Below are positions 51,301-61,064 of a DNA stretch of 64,000 nt, piece by piece. The DNA comes from Aelia acuminata (Eukaryota > Arthropoda > Insecta > Hemiptera > Pentatomidae). Every line of letters begins with the position of its first letter. Positions within the stretch are counted from its first letter, which is position 1. Below the pieces are notes generated by a model, which ran no database searches, was not told where the DNA came from, and saw only the letters and a list, made by a program, of their open reading frames with translations. The stretch lies in assembly GCA_911387785.2 (NCBI GenBank), contig OU426982.1, forward strand, positions 58,259,614-58,323,613. Reading direction: 5' to 3'. The position numbers were made by a program, and so were the translations under genes.

Positions 51301-51599
51301 ATTTTTACGGGGAGTGGAAAACACCTAATTCAATCTTCCAATCTCTTCAGACCTGGCGTGGAAGTGAAAAAAGAAAAAGAAAAACATTGAGAGGGACTCT
51401 CAAGGAATGAGTGTCAAGAAAAATAATGTAAGTGTAAATTGATCAACGGTTCAGATCTGATGAAGCAATGCACTAATAATATCAATGTTGTAAACTAGAC
51501 AACAAAGAAGTATTTTGTTTTAGCCATTTTGGCTAGATAGGAGAAATTTATTTTTTTTTTTTTTCATGAATTTCAAAATTTTACAAAATACAAATTATG
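48346..51599. other. AT-rich intergenic DNA, no gene seen
   Basis: Short open frames at 48,389-48,688 and 49,900-50,112 resemble no family and have no splice signals. There are T runs near 48,800 and 51,550. A somewhat GC-richer patch lies at 50,490-50,580. Confidence 0.45.
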
Positions 51600-51652
51600 T
51601 AATTTGCAGGAGTTCCCAAAACCGAAATCCTCCAGTTGGCTTCAAATATACC

Positions 51653-51738
51653 ATATCGCCGTCACCATGCTAAAGTAACGAATGTGCAACTAAAATCCTA
51701 TGCATATTCGTTACTTTAGCATGGTGGCGACGATATAT
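51653..51738. mobile_element. 86-bp hairpin MITE
   Basis: The arms TCACCATGCTAAAGTAACGA and its reverse complement flank a loop of about 20 bp. Together with the outer ATATCG-type bases the stem is about 34 bp with two or three mismatches. The surrounding sequence (51,605-51,650 and 51,739-51,800) resembles 52,505-52,550 and 52,685-52,790, so the hairpin sits inside a copy of an older dispersed repeat. Confidence 0.75.
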
Positions 51739-51919
51739 ACTATATTTTCCACCAAATGATGATACCAAATAGAAACGTTTGTGACTCGGACTGGAAGGGG
51801 AGTTTTAATTTTTGTTATTTTGTATTGATAACTTTTTTATTAATAGTATAGATATAAATATTATAAAAATAAACTAACAAAGTATTATTTAAATGCTCAT
51901 ATAACTTCAATAAACTGTA

Positions 51920-52169
51920 TAAGGGTCTGGCCACACATGTCCGCACCGGATCCGCACCGCAGCATTAATAAAGGTTATGTTCAGAATATTTTTAATTTAA
52001 CTTACATATTACCTTTAGTTATGCCTAAAGTGGCCTGTGTCTGACATGTGTGGCTTGAACTTTAGGCATAACTAAAGGTAATATGTAAGTTAAATTAAAA
52101 ATATTCTGAACATAACCTGTATTATTGCTGCGGTGCGGATCCGGTGCGGACATGTGTGGCCAGACCTTA
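51920..52169. mobile_element. 250-bp foldback element with about 105-bp arms
   Basis: The outer end reads AAGGGTCTGGCCACACATGT on the left and AAGGTCTGGCCACACATGT from the right. The arms then stay nearly identical through CCGCACCGGATCCGCACCGC and TTACCTTTAGTTATGCC. The loop of about 30 bp itself contains GACATGTGTGGC, the reverse complement of the terminal motif. The flanks (ACTGTA left, ACTGGGTA right) are a weak candidate for an 8-bp duplication. It is non-coding and probably a hAT-related MITE. Confidence 0.85.
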
Positions 52170-52330
52170 ACTGGGTACAGATTTAATATTCAAACAGGTG
52201 ATTAATTCATTTTAATTTTTTCATTTGGTTTATAAGACAGTACTAGACAGTGGGGGGTAAATGTTGGTGAATTCACACAAATTATTATTTTTGCTAGAAA
52301 TTTGAAAGTGCGGCTTCTGAGCGAGGCCTA

Positions 52331-52500
52331 TAAGGCCCGATGCACACGGACGACACTTTTCTGCGATGCGGACTATAAGCCAGGTCAGGGGTACCTGGAG
52401 TATAATGGTAAATCCGGTCGGTCCATTGTACTCCAGGTACCCCTAAACTGGCTTATAGTCCGCATCGCAGAAAAGTGTCGTCCGTGTGCACCGGGCCTTA
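52331..52500. mobile_element. Snap-back palindromic element, copy 1
   Basis: A 170-bp near-perfect palindrome: arms of about 78 bp starting TAAGGCCCGATGCACACGGA and containing CTGCGATGCGGACTATAAGC, around a 14-bp asymmetric centre. The same element in opposite orientation lies at 53,017-53,184. An 82-codon open frame at 52,302-52,550 is a by-product of the palindrome. Confidence 0.88.
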
Positions 52501-53016
52501 AAGGATATGTTGGAGTTCCTGTAAACCAGAATCCTCCAATATTGGCTTAAGATTTTTAGGAGACTATTATGATGATAGGAAAAGGATTTTTAGCAACTCC
52601 AACTAAAAGTGGTGAATAAAAAATAATTTCTATGTGAATTTACTAACAATTTTCCCAATTGACTAAACTGACTTTTACCTCCGATTGGCTTTAAATATTT
52701 ACTGTACAAATACATTTTATGTTTATGTATGAATATGCACCAAACGATGCTACCTAATAGGGTTTTTGGTGGCTCGAACAGTAATGGGGTGATAACAGGT
52801 ACATGTTTGGAAGAGCTTCTTCCTGGCGTGGCGTACTTCGACAGGTTACGTGACCGCGATCTTAGCAAATTCCTATCTCGTTCTTAGCAGTTCAAAGGAC
52901 TTAGATTAGATTTATTTAATCTTGGTATCGACTCATGCTTGCCTCGCTCGCTTTACAGAGATAAATAAAACCCCAATGTGTCCTTTTCAGTTGAGGTGGG
53001 GAACACAATGCTGCCT
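52501..53016. other. Spacer between two opposed palindromic elements; holds a diverged repeat copy
   Basis: The spacer of about 516 bp includes sequence related to 51,605-51,800 (GGAGTTCC, AATCCTCCA, TTGGCTT, CACCAAAYGATG). It shows no gene and no transposase. Confidence 0.5.
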
Positions 53017-53184
53017 TAGGACCGGTGCACACGGACGACACTTTTCTGCGATGCGGACTATAAGCCAGTTCAGGGGTACCTGGAGTACAATGGACCGACC
53101 GGATTTACCATTATACTCCAGGTACCCCTGACCTGGCTTATAGTCCGCATCGCAGAAAAGTGTCGTCCGTGTGCATCAGGCCTA
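53017..53184. mobile_element. Snap-back palindromic element, copy 2, inverted relative to copy 1
   Basis: The arms match those of 52,331-52,500 (GTGCACACGGACGACACTTT). The asymmetric centre (ACCGACCGGATTTA) is the reverse complement of copy 1's centre, which proves the opposite orientation. A few terminal differences (AGGACCGG against AGGCCCGA) show the copies are separate insertions or have diverged since duplication. Confidence 0.88.
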
Positions 53185-54745
53185 AAATGTTAGGGACAGG
53201 AGTATCCATTTTCATAAAAAATGCCATAGTTTTCATGCTGCTTGAAGTAAGAAAATAAAAATATAGATTAAATCTTAATTATCACTTAAATTCATATAAA
53301 AAATTTCCAATATTCATTACACAGTAAATATAGGAACCTTTCCCCACCAAGTCCCCTACCAGAGATATTATAGCCAAAAGTTAACAAAAAATTCAAAAAT
53401 TCGAAATTTAAAAATTCATAATAAAATAAGGTAACAAATATCAGGGTTAAGAGTACTTTTAATGAAAGCTACTTAGTAAGGTTTATTATCATGCCAAAAA
53501 TCAGCTTTGATATACATCCCCTCATATCCAAAACTTACTCTCAAAAACGGTCTTTTGAGATACTAAAACAGTTGTTTTCAATAGCAGTTTTCAAGTATTG
53601 GATTTCAAAATATTCAAAAAATAAAGAGATCACGAAAGATAGAGCAGACTGTGAGAAAAACAATCGTGTCTGAATTATTAGTCTATGACTTACGAGTCTT
53701 GAGAAAATGAGTTTTGTAAAAGCTTACAAACTAAAAAATTGGAAACAAAGATGGCTGCCATTATTAACTGGTTAACCCTAATTTTTTTAAAAAACTTGTT
53801 TTGAACTACTGATTCCATATGTAATTGGTGGTAAAAATATCAATTTTTTTAAAATGGTCGAGCAACCACCTTTGGACCACTTGATATAGATTGACCCAAA
53901 AAAAAGATTAATTAATTAAGAACACATAAATACACACATAATAATTTCATCTATTAGTTTTTAACAATTATGCAATGGACAGCATTGTAAAACCTAAAAC
54001 AATTCTGCAGCTGCCTGACATACTAGTTATGTTTATATTATTAATATATATTTATAATCTATATAATTAATTTATATTATACTATACATAATATAAATTA
54101 TAAATCGGTAGGTAAATATCTTCATAAATATTTGCCACAAGGTAATTCCATACATTATGGAAACAATACTTATGATAAAAGTGAAAGTCTTTTGGTTAAC
54201 AAAAAATCAATAAATAGTCACATGCATTTCAAAATCATTAACGTCAAACCAAAAAATGGAAGTTGTATGTTATACATTACTTTAAAACGACATAAATATT
54301 GAGAATCAAACTAGATTTGGAACATACACTTTTTTATTTTTTATAAAATCAGTTGTAGGAATTGTTTATAAGAAAAATAAAAAATGAAGGTTGTATTATA
54401 TTCTGATGGAATAATACAAGAATAACAGTTTGAGACCTATATTATTAATTTATTATTTAAATATCCATTAATCCATGCAGTTTTTTCATTCAAATAAATA
54501 TTTTTAAATAAGTGAATTAAAATACTAAAAAAGCCATACTTATACAAAAGAAACATCAACTCCATTTATGTTATTTATATTAATTTAGTTATTTCAAAAC
54601 TAGAAAAAAAATACTAACATTCATATTGAGGAATTGCTCTTACCTGATTTTTTTTAGTGCCTTGAGTATGACTGAAGAATGAAACGAGAAGGTAAGAAGG
54701 TAAGTTGAGTTAGGAATATTTTAGATCTCTTGTTAAATAGACTTA
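53185..54745. other. AT-rich intergenic DNA, no gene seen
   Basis: Very AT-rich with no supportable feature. Confidence 0.55.
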
Positions 54746-54753
54746 CTTAGAAT

Positions 54754-55032
54754 CATGGGCGGATCCAGCCGATCGTAAAGGGGGGGGGGCTGCAGTCCTA
54801 AAGGGGGGTGGCTACAGCCCCACAGCCCTTCATTTGGATTTGCTAATCAGCTTTTTTACCTTTATGTTCCTTTCCCACAACAAAAATTATACTTGTCCTG
54901 CACATTATTTGTTCTTTAACTTGCTTCCTTACATTAAGGAAAGTCAAATTCTATCTTATAATGACGAAAAATTTTCCAAAGGGAGGGGCTCTGCAGCCCC
55001 CACAGCCCCCCCCCCCCCTGGATCCGCCAATG
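54754..55032. mobile_element. hAT MITE, intact copy with 8-bp target duplication
   Basis: The 279-bp element has ends CATGGGCGGATCCAGCCG on the left and, from the right, CATTGGCGGATCCAGGGG. CTTAGAAT is present on both sides (54,746-54,753 and 55,033-55,040). The interior has G and C runs next to the ends and the words CAGCCCTTCATTTGGAT and GGAAAGTCAAATTCTATC, shared with 28,863-29,094 and, more distantly, 58,243-58,487. It is non-coding. Confidence 0.92.
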
Positions 55033-55779
55033 CTTAGAATACAAAGTAAGAATTGATAAGAAGAGAAGGAGAGGTAGAGGTGGCAGGTGCCTTTTCCATG
55101 TTGCCAACAAGACAAGGACAAGAAAATATATAAATTGGTGAAATAGACTTTTAATATAAAAGCATTTTTTTACTTTTATATATACTGAAATTAAAAAATG
55201 CTTATACTAATATAAAAAAAACTTTATACCAGTAGTTTAACACCTGTTCTTGAACTTTCAGAAATAAGTTTAGTGGCTTGTTCTGATGTAAGTGAGAAAA
55301 TCTCGATATGCTATTTTAATGTAATTCAGTGTGGATTGTAGTAATTGTGATATATCGTAGTATTTGTGGATTATAGTAATTCATCATCTTGTCCCCCTCT
55401 CTCCCATTCCCTCCAATTACACATTTCAGCAATGACCTCAATAAGAAGCTAACAAAATATATCAATATGAGTTAAGTATTTATCTTACCGATTTTATTGA
55501 GTTCTTTCCTCTTCTAACTATTTTGATTTCTCTTATGCCCCTTTGAAATTCATCATAGATCAGTATATGCTGGTTTGAAAAGCTTTGATAGTCAAAAGCA
55601 TTTATCAAAGTTAAGTTAGAAGGTCTTTAGGGGACCAATAAAATATAGAATACATACATACTATACTGAAAAGGCCAATGACAATCAAAAACAAAATTTC
55701 TGAGCTATATGAGTTATCAAAAAGATAACTGATACTACAACAAATCTAAAGATCCTCCTACCACCCCTCACCCTCCCAT

Positions 55780-55930
55780 GACAGCATCCAAAGACAATAG
55801 TATCATAATTCAGAAAATACAAAACCCATTACAGATTCTTCTACCCCCTACTATCTCCCTCCCGACTACATTCAAGGATAATATGATCATAATTCAGAAA
55901 ACACAAACCCAATTTCACATTCATTTACCG
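55780..55930 (+). repeat. 84-bp tandem duplication, two diverged units
   Basis: ATAATTCAGAAAA at 55,805 recurs at 55,889, with CAAGGATAATATGATC-type sequence before each. Because 84 is a multiple of three, the open frame at 55,778-56,020 repeats KDNxIIIQKxQ. I do not see this as a gene. Confidence 0.7.
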
Positions 55931-56213
55931 ATTCTGTGTTCACTAAAGAAATCAGTAAATATAACATTTAGTAAGTATTTTTGTCACTTAATAGTAAAGT
56001 TAAGTAGTTCTACCAAGTGAACAAGCTTTTGCGCTCTTGTTACCTATGGTTCTCTGTAAATTTTCAATAAATTATTCAAGAAGTTTTGCCTTATCTTAAA
56101 TATAAATTGCAATCTATAATGATAAATAGGGGTTCAAAGGACTATAAGTAAACACTAAAATCAATGCACCATTCCAAACTGTCAAAAACAGCCACTGTTG
56201 ACTAAAAATGTGC

Positions 56214-56292
56214 TATGTAATCATTATATAAACAATCAAAACTATGTAATCATTATATATACAGTTAAAACTGTGTAATCATTATATATAGG
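56214..56292. repeat. 29-bp tandem repeat, three units
   Basis: CTATGTAATCATTATATA recurs at 29-bp steps (56,214; 56,243; 56,272) with minor changes. Confidence 0.8.
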
Positions 56293-57309
56293 TACATTCA
56301 ATACTAATAACTGATTGAATTAAAATTTGATTCTGTTTTTATTTAGGTATTGTCTGGTATCTTATTGTATCCTCTATATTTCTTAGTACCATCATACTAC
56401 CCTGTAGTAGTAACTGGTGAATCGCACTAGGACATTTTTCTCTTTCCTTTGTTGTTTTTATAAAATATCAGACACTTATTGTTAAAGATTATTAAACCAT
56501 CTAGAAAGATCATACGAATTTTATAACATAGGAAGTCATAATGATTTTCAAACCACATTAGTTACAGGTTAAACTATAAATAGTTTAATTGATAACTAAT
56601 TTAAAAATAGGACAAGGATTTCTGAGGGGATAATTTTTTTGTATGTATTGCCAACTCTACCTCTACCTCTACTCTATCTTGATTCCATTTCACAATATTA
56701 AAAATTTTGTTAGAGTTATAACAAATACTTAATAAAAAAAACACTCTAGATTCTTCAACACTATAGACACTACTTATTTTGATGATTATTGTATAAACAA
56801 AAGTAATTACAATTAACTTTTCATCCAGTTTTCCAGCACGACAGACGGACTAAATTCACTACCAACTGTTCAGCTTCATAAAAATAAAACCTTCATGAAT
56901 ATTTATTTGTTTTCAAATAGTTAGACAACAATAATTATTGTTGAAATATTAAAGTTAATAATAATTAACTAATCCAATTTAGATTTTAAAAAGGGAAATA
57001 AAGTTTCATACATATAAGGACTTCTATTAAATACTAATTGTTATTCAAAATAAGAGGCCATTAAAATTTAGAGCAATTTGTTTCGCTTTAGACTATGAAT
57101 ATAGAAACTTATTTAAAAAAAAAATCTGGTGTGATGCGCGCAACACACTACTTTCACTTACGAACTTACTTAGATTAGAAATCGACGTATTTTGATAATA
57201 TGTAAACACCATTCCTTAACACATGTTTTTCACATTTATTTTTTATTATAAAAAAATTGAGCAACACGTATTTACTCGCTTAAGTCAAATAATTTTTTTT
57301 TTATTAATA
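56293..57309. other. AT-rich intergenic DNA, nothing recognised
   Basis: No exon, repeat or inverted structure could be supported. Confidence 0.5.
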
Positions 57310-57805
57310 AATAAAAGTTTCTATTTTCCTAATTCGGTTAGTTAAATTTTGGCTGTCACATCGCGGGCATGTACATATGTACATCAAATGCCCAGTTTGA
57401 TCAAAATAGTTACAGCCGTTTTTGAGAAAAAAAAACCACCTAAAAATGAGAAAAAATTTACTAAATAATGTGCCCCCTCCATTTGACCAATTTGGATGAA
57501 ATTTCGGCTGTCGCATCGCATGCATATACATACATGAGTAAATAAAAACACACGTGAAAATGAGACAGAATTTATTAAGTAAAGTGCCCACTCTAATTGA
57601 TAAATTTTGAATGTCACACCGCGGGCATATAAATACACCAAATACCGAGTTAAATAAAAATCGTTAGAGCCGTTTTTGAGAAACACGAGAAAAACGTAAA
57701 AATTAGACAAAGTCTTTAAATAAAGTACCCCCTCCGTTTGACCAATTTTGATGAAATTTTTGGTGTCACATCGCGGGCATATACATACACTAAATACATA
57801 ATTCA
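57310..57805. repeat. Tandem repeat of about 153 bp, roughly four units
   Basis: The word GTCACATCGCGGGCAT (or close variants) occurs at 57,355, 57,510, 57,613 and 57,765. The steps are 155, 103 (a unit with a deletion) and 152 bp. Each unit also carries GACCAATTTKGATGAAATTT, GAGCCGTTTTTGAGAAA and GTGCCCCCTCC. Similar text is common near the ends of insect transposons. The 166-codon minus frame at 57,384-57,884 is translated repeat, not a gene. Confidence 0.85.
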
Positions 57806-57815
57806 GTTTTGTACG

Positions 57816-58073
57816 CAAGGGCGTACCCAGGATCAAAGCGTTCAGGTTGTAACATCTTACCACGGAAAAGGTGAATGAAACCAAAATTATGTATAATTAT
57901 AGCAGTGCTTTATCAACTAAGTTATTACAATTATTTGCTTGAAAAAAATTATTCTATTACTGCTTCCCGCCTTAAAAGCTTAAAAAATTATTGCACCCAG
58001 CCTTCCAGGGGGGGGGGCAGCTGCACCCAGCCTTCCAGGGGGGGGCAGCTGCCCCCCGCTAGGTACGACCATG
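57816..58073. mobile_element. hAT MITE with 8-bp target duplication TTTGTACG
   Basis: Starts CAAGGGCGTACCCAGG and ends, from the right, CATGGTCGTACCTAGCGG, which are imperfect terminal repeats. TTTGTACG flanks it at 57,808-57,815 and 58,074-58,081. Near the right end a 33-34-bp unit (GCACCCAGCCTTCCAGGGGG) is tandemly duplicated. It inserted directly after the 153-bp tandem array. Confidence 0.88.
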
Positions 58074-58081
58074 TTTGTACG

Positions 58082-58242
58082 GTTTATAGTTTTTGAACTA
58101 GTCTGTTCACACACACATACGCACGCACAAACACACACACACACACGCATGCATGATCAAAATGTAAACCAGTGCCATAACAGGTACAAAGGATCATCTT
58201 AGGCTTTCGGTTGGTAAGTAAGTGCAATTTAGTTGTATTAGG
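58082..58242. repeat. CA/CG-rich microsatellite
   Basis: ACACACACATACGCACGCAC and further CA units at about 58,109-58,147, followed by AT-rich spacer. Confidence 0.75.
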
Positions 58243-58487
58243 CAAGGGCGGATCTAGATTGTTGTAAATGGGGGCTGCAGATCACATGGCCCTCCCCATG
58301 GATCTGCACATCAGCTCTTATATCTTTATTTTCCTTTCCTCACAACTACACATAAGTAACATGTTACTGGTTCTGCATTATTTGTCCTTTCTGTTATTTC
58401 CTTACTTTAAGTCAAGTTACTAACAAAAAATTATTCAAAAGGAATGAAGAGACAGCCCCCAAAGCTCTTCCCCTTGATCACCCTATG
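58243..58487. mobile_element. hAT MITE (GGGCGGATCC family), old copy
   Basis: Starts CAAGGGCGGATCTAGATTG and ends CCCCTTGATCACCCTATG, a diverged form of the family's terminal repeats. Flanking octamers GTATTAGG (58,235-58,242) and ATAATAGG (58,488-58,495) agree at six of eight positions, a decayed target duplication. The internal words GCTGCAGATC and GTTATTTCCTTACTTTAAG align with the copy at 54,754. Confidence 0.78.
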
Positions 58488-58495
58488 ATAATAGG

Positions 58496-60820
58496 CAACA
58501 ATAGTAGCACTAATAGTTTAAATAGCAATTCACTTCCTCTAAAACATAGATTACCAAACATTTAAGGACCCTGATGAAATAAATACCTTCTACTACACCC
58601 TTACGTAATTGAAGTCTACCATGCCCCCTTCAAACTCGGTAAGGATTTTTTTGTTGGAGTCTCTCACCACCCTGACTTGTCTTTACGCTCTCCCATTTGG
58701 GCGCCCTGTTCTATTATTTTCCTGATTAGACAGTCTATGGTTCTTCTGACAGAAATATGTAAACCACTTCCTTATTAATCTTGTATGTTAAGAAAGAAAT
58801 TCTGTCACTTTACATCTTCTTTTTTATTTGCATATAAAAATATTAATAAAAATAATCAATATCCACTCCAAAAGCGGACTAATAACAGGGCCACACCTAC
58901 CTGCCCGAAAGGAGTGACATAAGGAAAATAGTAGCAAAAATTGGTAGGGTTTGCGTGATAGAAAAGTATGATTGCCTTTGATTCATTGATACACCCACTT
59001 GACCGCAAAAAAAAAGATTTTTCTTTCAAATTACTTTAAAAATATTAATCTATCTTAATTTATCCAAATAAGCATAAATAGTTGAGCAATGCCAACAAGG
59101 AAATACAAATTTTTCTGAGCAATGTATGAAAAGGAATTCAGTGAAATATTTTTCTGATCTCTGTGTGTGTGATCCAAAAAACATTTTTCATATAAATACC
59201 TCAATGCATAGAGAAAAAAGCAAGAATACAATTTTAAAATCAGTAAAAATCAACTATAATAAAGTTAATAATAGAAAACATTCATTTACTTAATGTTTTA
59301 AACATTTATATCTTCTCATTAATTTGAAACTATAAATTTACATACATATTTTAAATAATTAAATTAATGTATCAATTGCAATAATATCACGAGAATATTT
59401 TATTTAAATATTAACCACAAAATAAGACATGAATTAATGAAACTGCGTAATAACCAGAAGAGATGCTGAGAACCTTCATACTATTCTCATATAAATTCAC
59501 CTATGTTTGAAGGTATGAAGCAAAGAAGAAAACTGCTTAAAAAATGATAATTATCTTTATTTAAAACAATTTACAGTTAACTATATGAAAAATGAAAAAT
59601 ACCTAATTCGCTCAGGAAAACAATATTTAACAAATTTAATGGTTAGATATATATAAATAATATATAAGTATAAAATCAATAAATATTACTTGTTAACATA
59701 AAACTAGAATTCTGCAATTCATAAAAAATAATTATTTCTCAATGAATATAAATAACCCTTTTGATCTTAATAAATTAAAAATGCTGTTAAATAATACTTA
59801 AAATGTTTTCAAATAATGAACAAAAATTTTAATACATAGGTACTTACAAATAATTCCCACTGCAATCTTTCTGAAAAAGTTTCATACTTAATCCTGTCAA
59901 ATGTACAATGTACAAGTTGTGTCTAACAATATAAAATACAAGAAAAAAACATCTAATTTATTTGAATTTAATTAACTTACTTTGTTTTAATTTGAATAAT
60001 GTCAATCCATGAGGACTAAGGCTTTACCATGAATTCAATAACAATTATTCCCTACTCCTTGTTTTTCTTTTTAATCAAAGACAGCTGGTTTAAGTCATAT
60101 CCTGTTGAACAAGACTTAAGATTCGGCAAATCTTAAGATTAAGCAAATATGATTGCTTAACGGTATAAGCAATCATATTATCATAGGCACAAAAGTATAA
60201 ATTTCACTTATTTAATTACCGCTCTGTGGCCCAAACCATGTCCATGCACATTCATTAATTTTTTAATGTTTAATAATAATTAACAGCAGAATATATAAAA
60301 ATAATGAGGAAATTGCATATAAAAAAAAAATGGTAATACAATTTATGAAAACACAAAAATAAGAAACAATGTATTTTAAATCAACTTATTTTAAAAATGT
60401 AACTTATTTATTTCATAAATAAATAAACAACATAACAATTCCATATACACTATAGATTTAATGGTGAGCAAACAGAATACAGTAACATCAACTTAAGTTG
60501 TTTTTTTGTTTTTTTACGAAAAGACAAATAAGTCTTTTTTCTAGTAATTCATATATTTTTTTGTTCATTCACTGGGTAATGTTAGTATTGGAATAAATAT
60601 GATTAAATTTAATATTTATAAATGAATAAATTACTTAAAACTAAAATAAGATGAGATAATACAAAAAATTGTCAGAAAAATTAAATCTGCAGTCATTAAA
60701 TTTGTAGACATTGGGTAGCCTCCTCGCATGCTCAGGATCGTTGGCCCTCAAGGATTAAAAGAATTAATGTAACAATAATTTATCTTCAATATCCTAAGGT
60801 ATACTATTTTTTAATTGTAT
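58496..60820. other. AT-rich DNA downstream of ARPC1, no gene seen
   Basis: No second gene was seen. A 14-bp stem hairpin (AATATGATTGCTTA and its complement) lies at about 60,146-60,180. This region follows the likely end of the ARPC1 transcript. Confidence 0.5.
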
Positions 60821-60839
60821 GATGAAGGGTAAAGCTTCT

Positions 60840-60845
60840 TTTATT
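60840..60845 (-). terminator. Candidate ARPC1 polyadenylation signal (AATAAA)
   Basis: AATAAA on the minus strand, about 185 bp beyond the ARPC1 stop codon. In AT-rich DNA such hexamers are common by chance, so it is only a candidate. Confidence 0.35.
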
Positions 60846-61028
60846 ATTTGATAAAACACAAAGAAAGCACCATTTGGCAATTTATTGCATTTGTTTAAAA
60901 ATTAAACATTTTAACATAAATATATATAAAATTGCGAATGAATATTAAAAAAAAAAAATTAAATATAAAAATTACATTATGAAATTATGATAGGATGAAA
61001 GAACATATAATAATTGTTGAGCTTTTCA

Positions 61029-61064
61029 CTAGATTCGAAGACCTTTAATTGATTTTTCTAAAGG
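61029..61064 (-). CDS. ARPC1: ARPC1 terminal coding mini-exon (12 codons)
   Basis: The acceptor TTACAG precedes codons for PLEKSIKGLRI and a TAG stop. The end matches the conserved LE(K/S)SIxGLRI terminus of ARPC1. The 3' UTR continues to lower coordinates. Confidence 0.9.
   Translation of the reverse strand, partial: PLEKSIKGLRI

Noticed and set aside
52302..52550. 82-codon open frame
   Set aside because: It lies across the snap-back palindrome. The mirrored arms produce the frame.
57384..57884. 166-codon open frame on the minus strand
   Set aside because: It is translated from the 153-bp tandem repeat. The repeated ARCD and GQMEGA-like words reflect the repeat, not protein domains.
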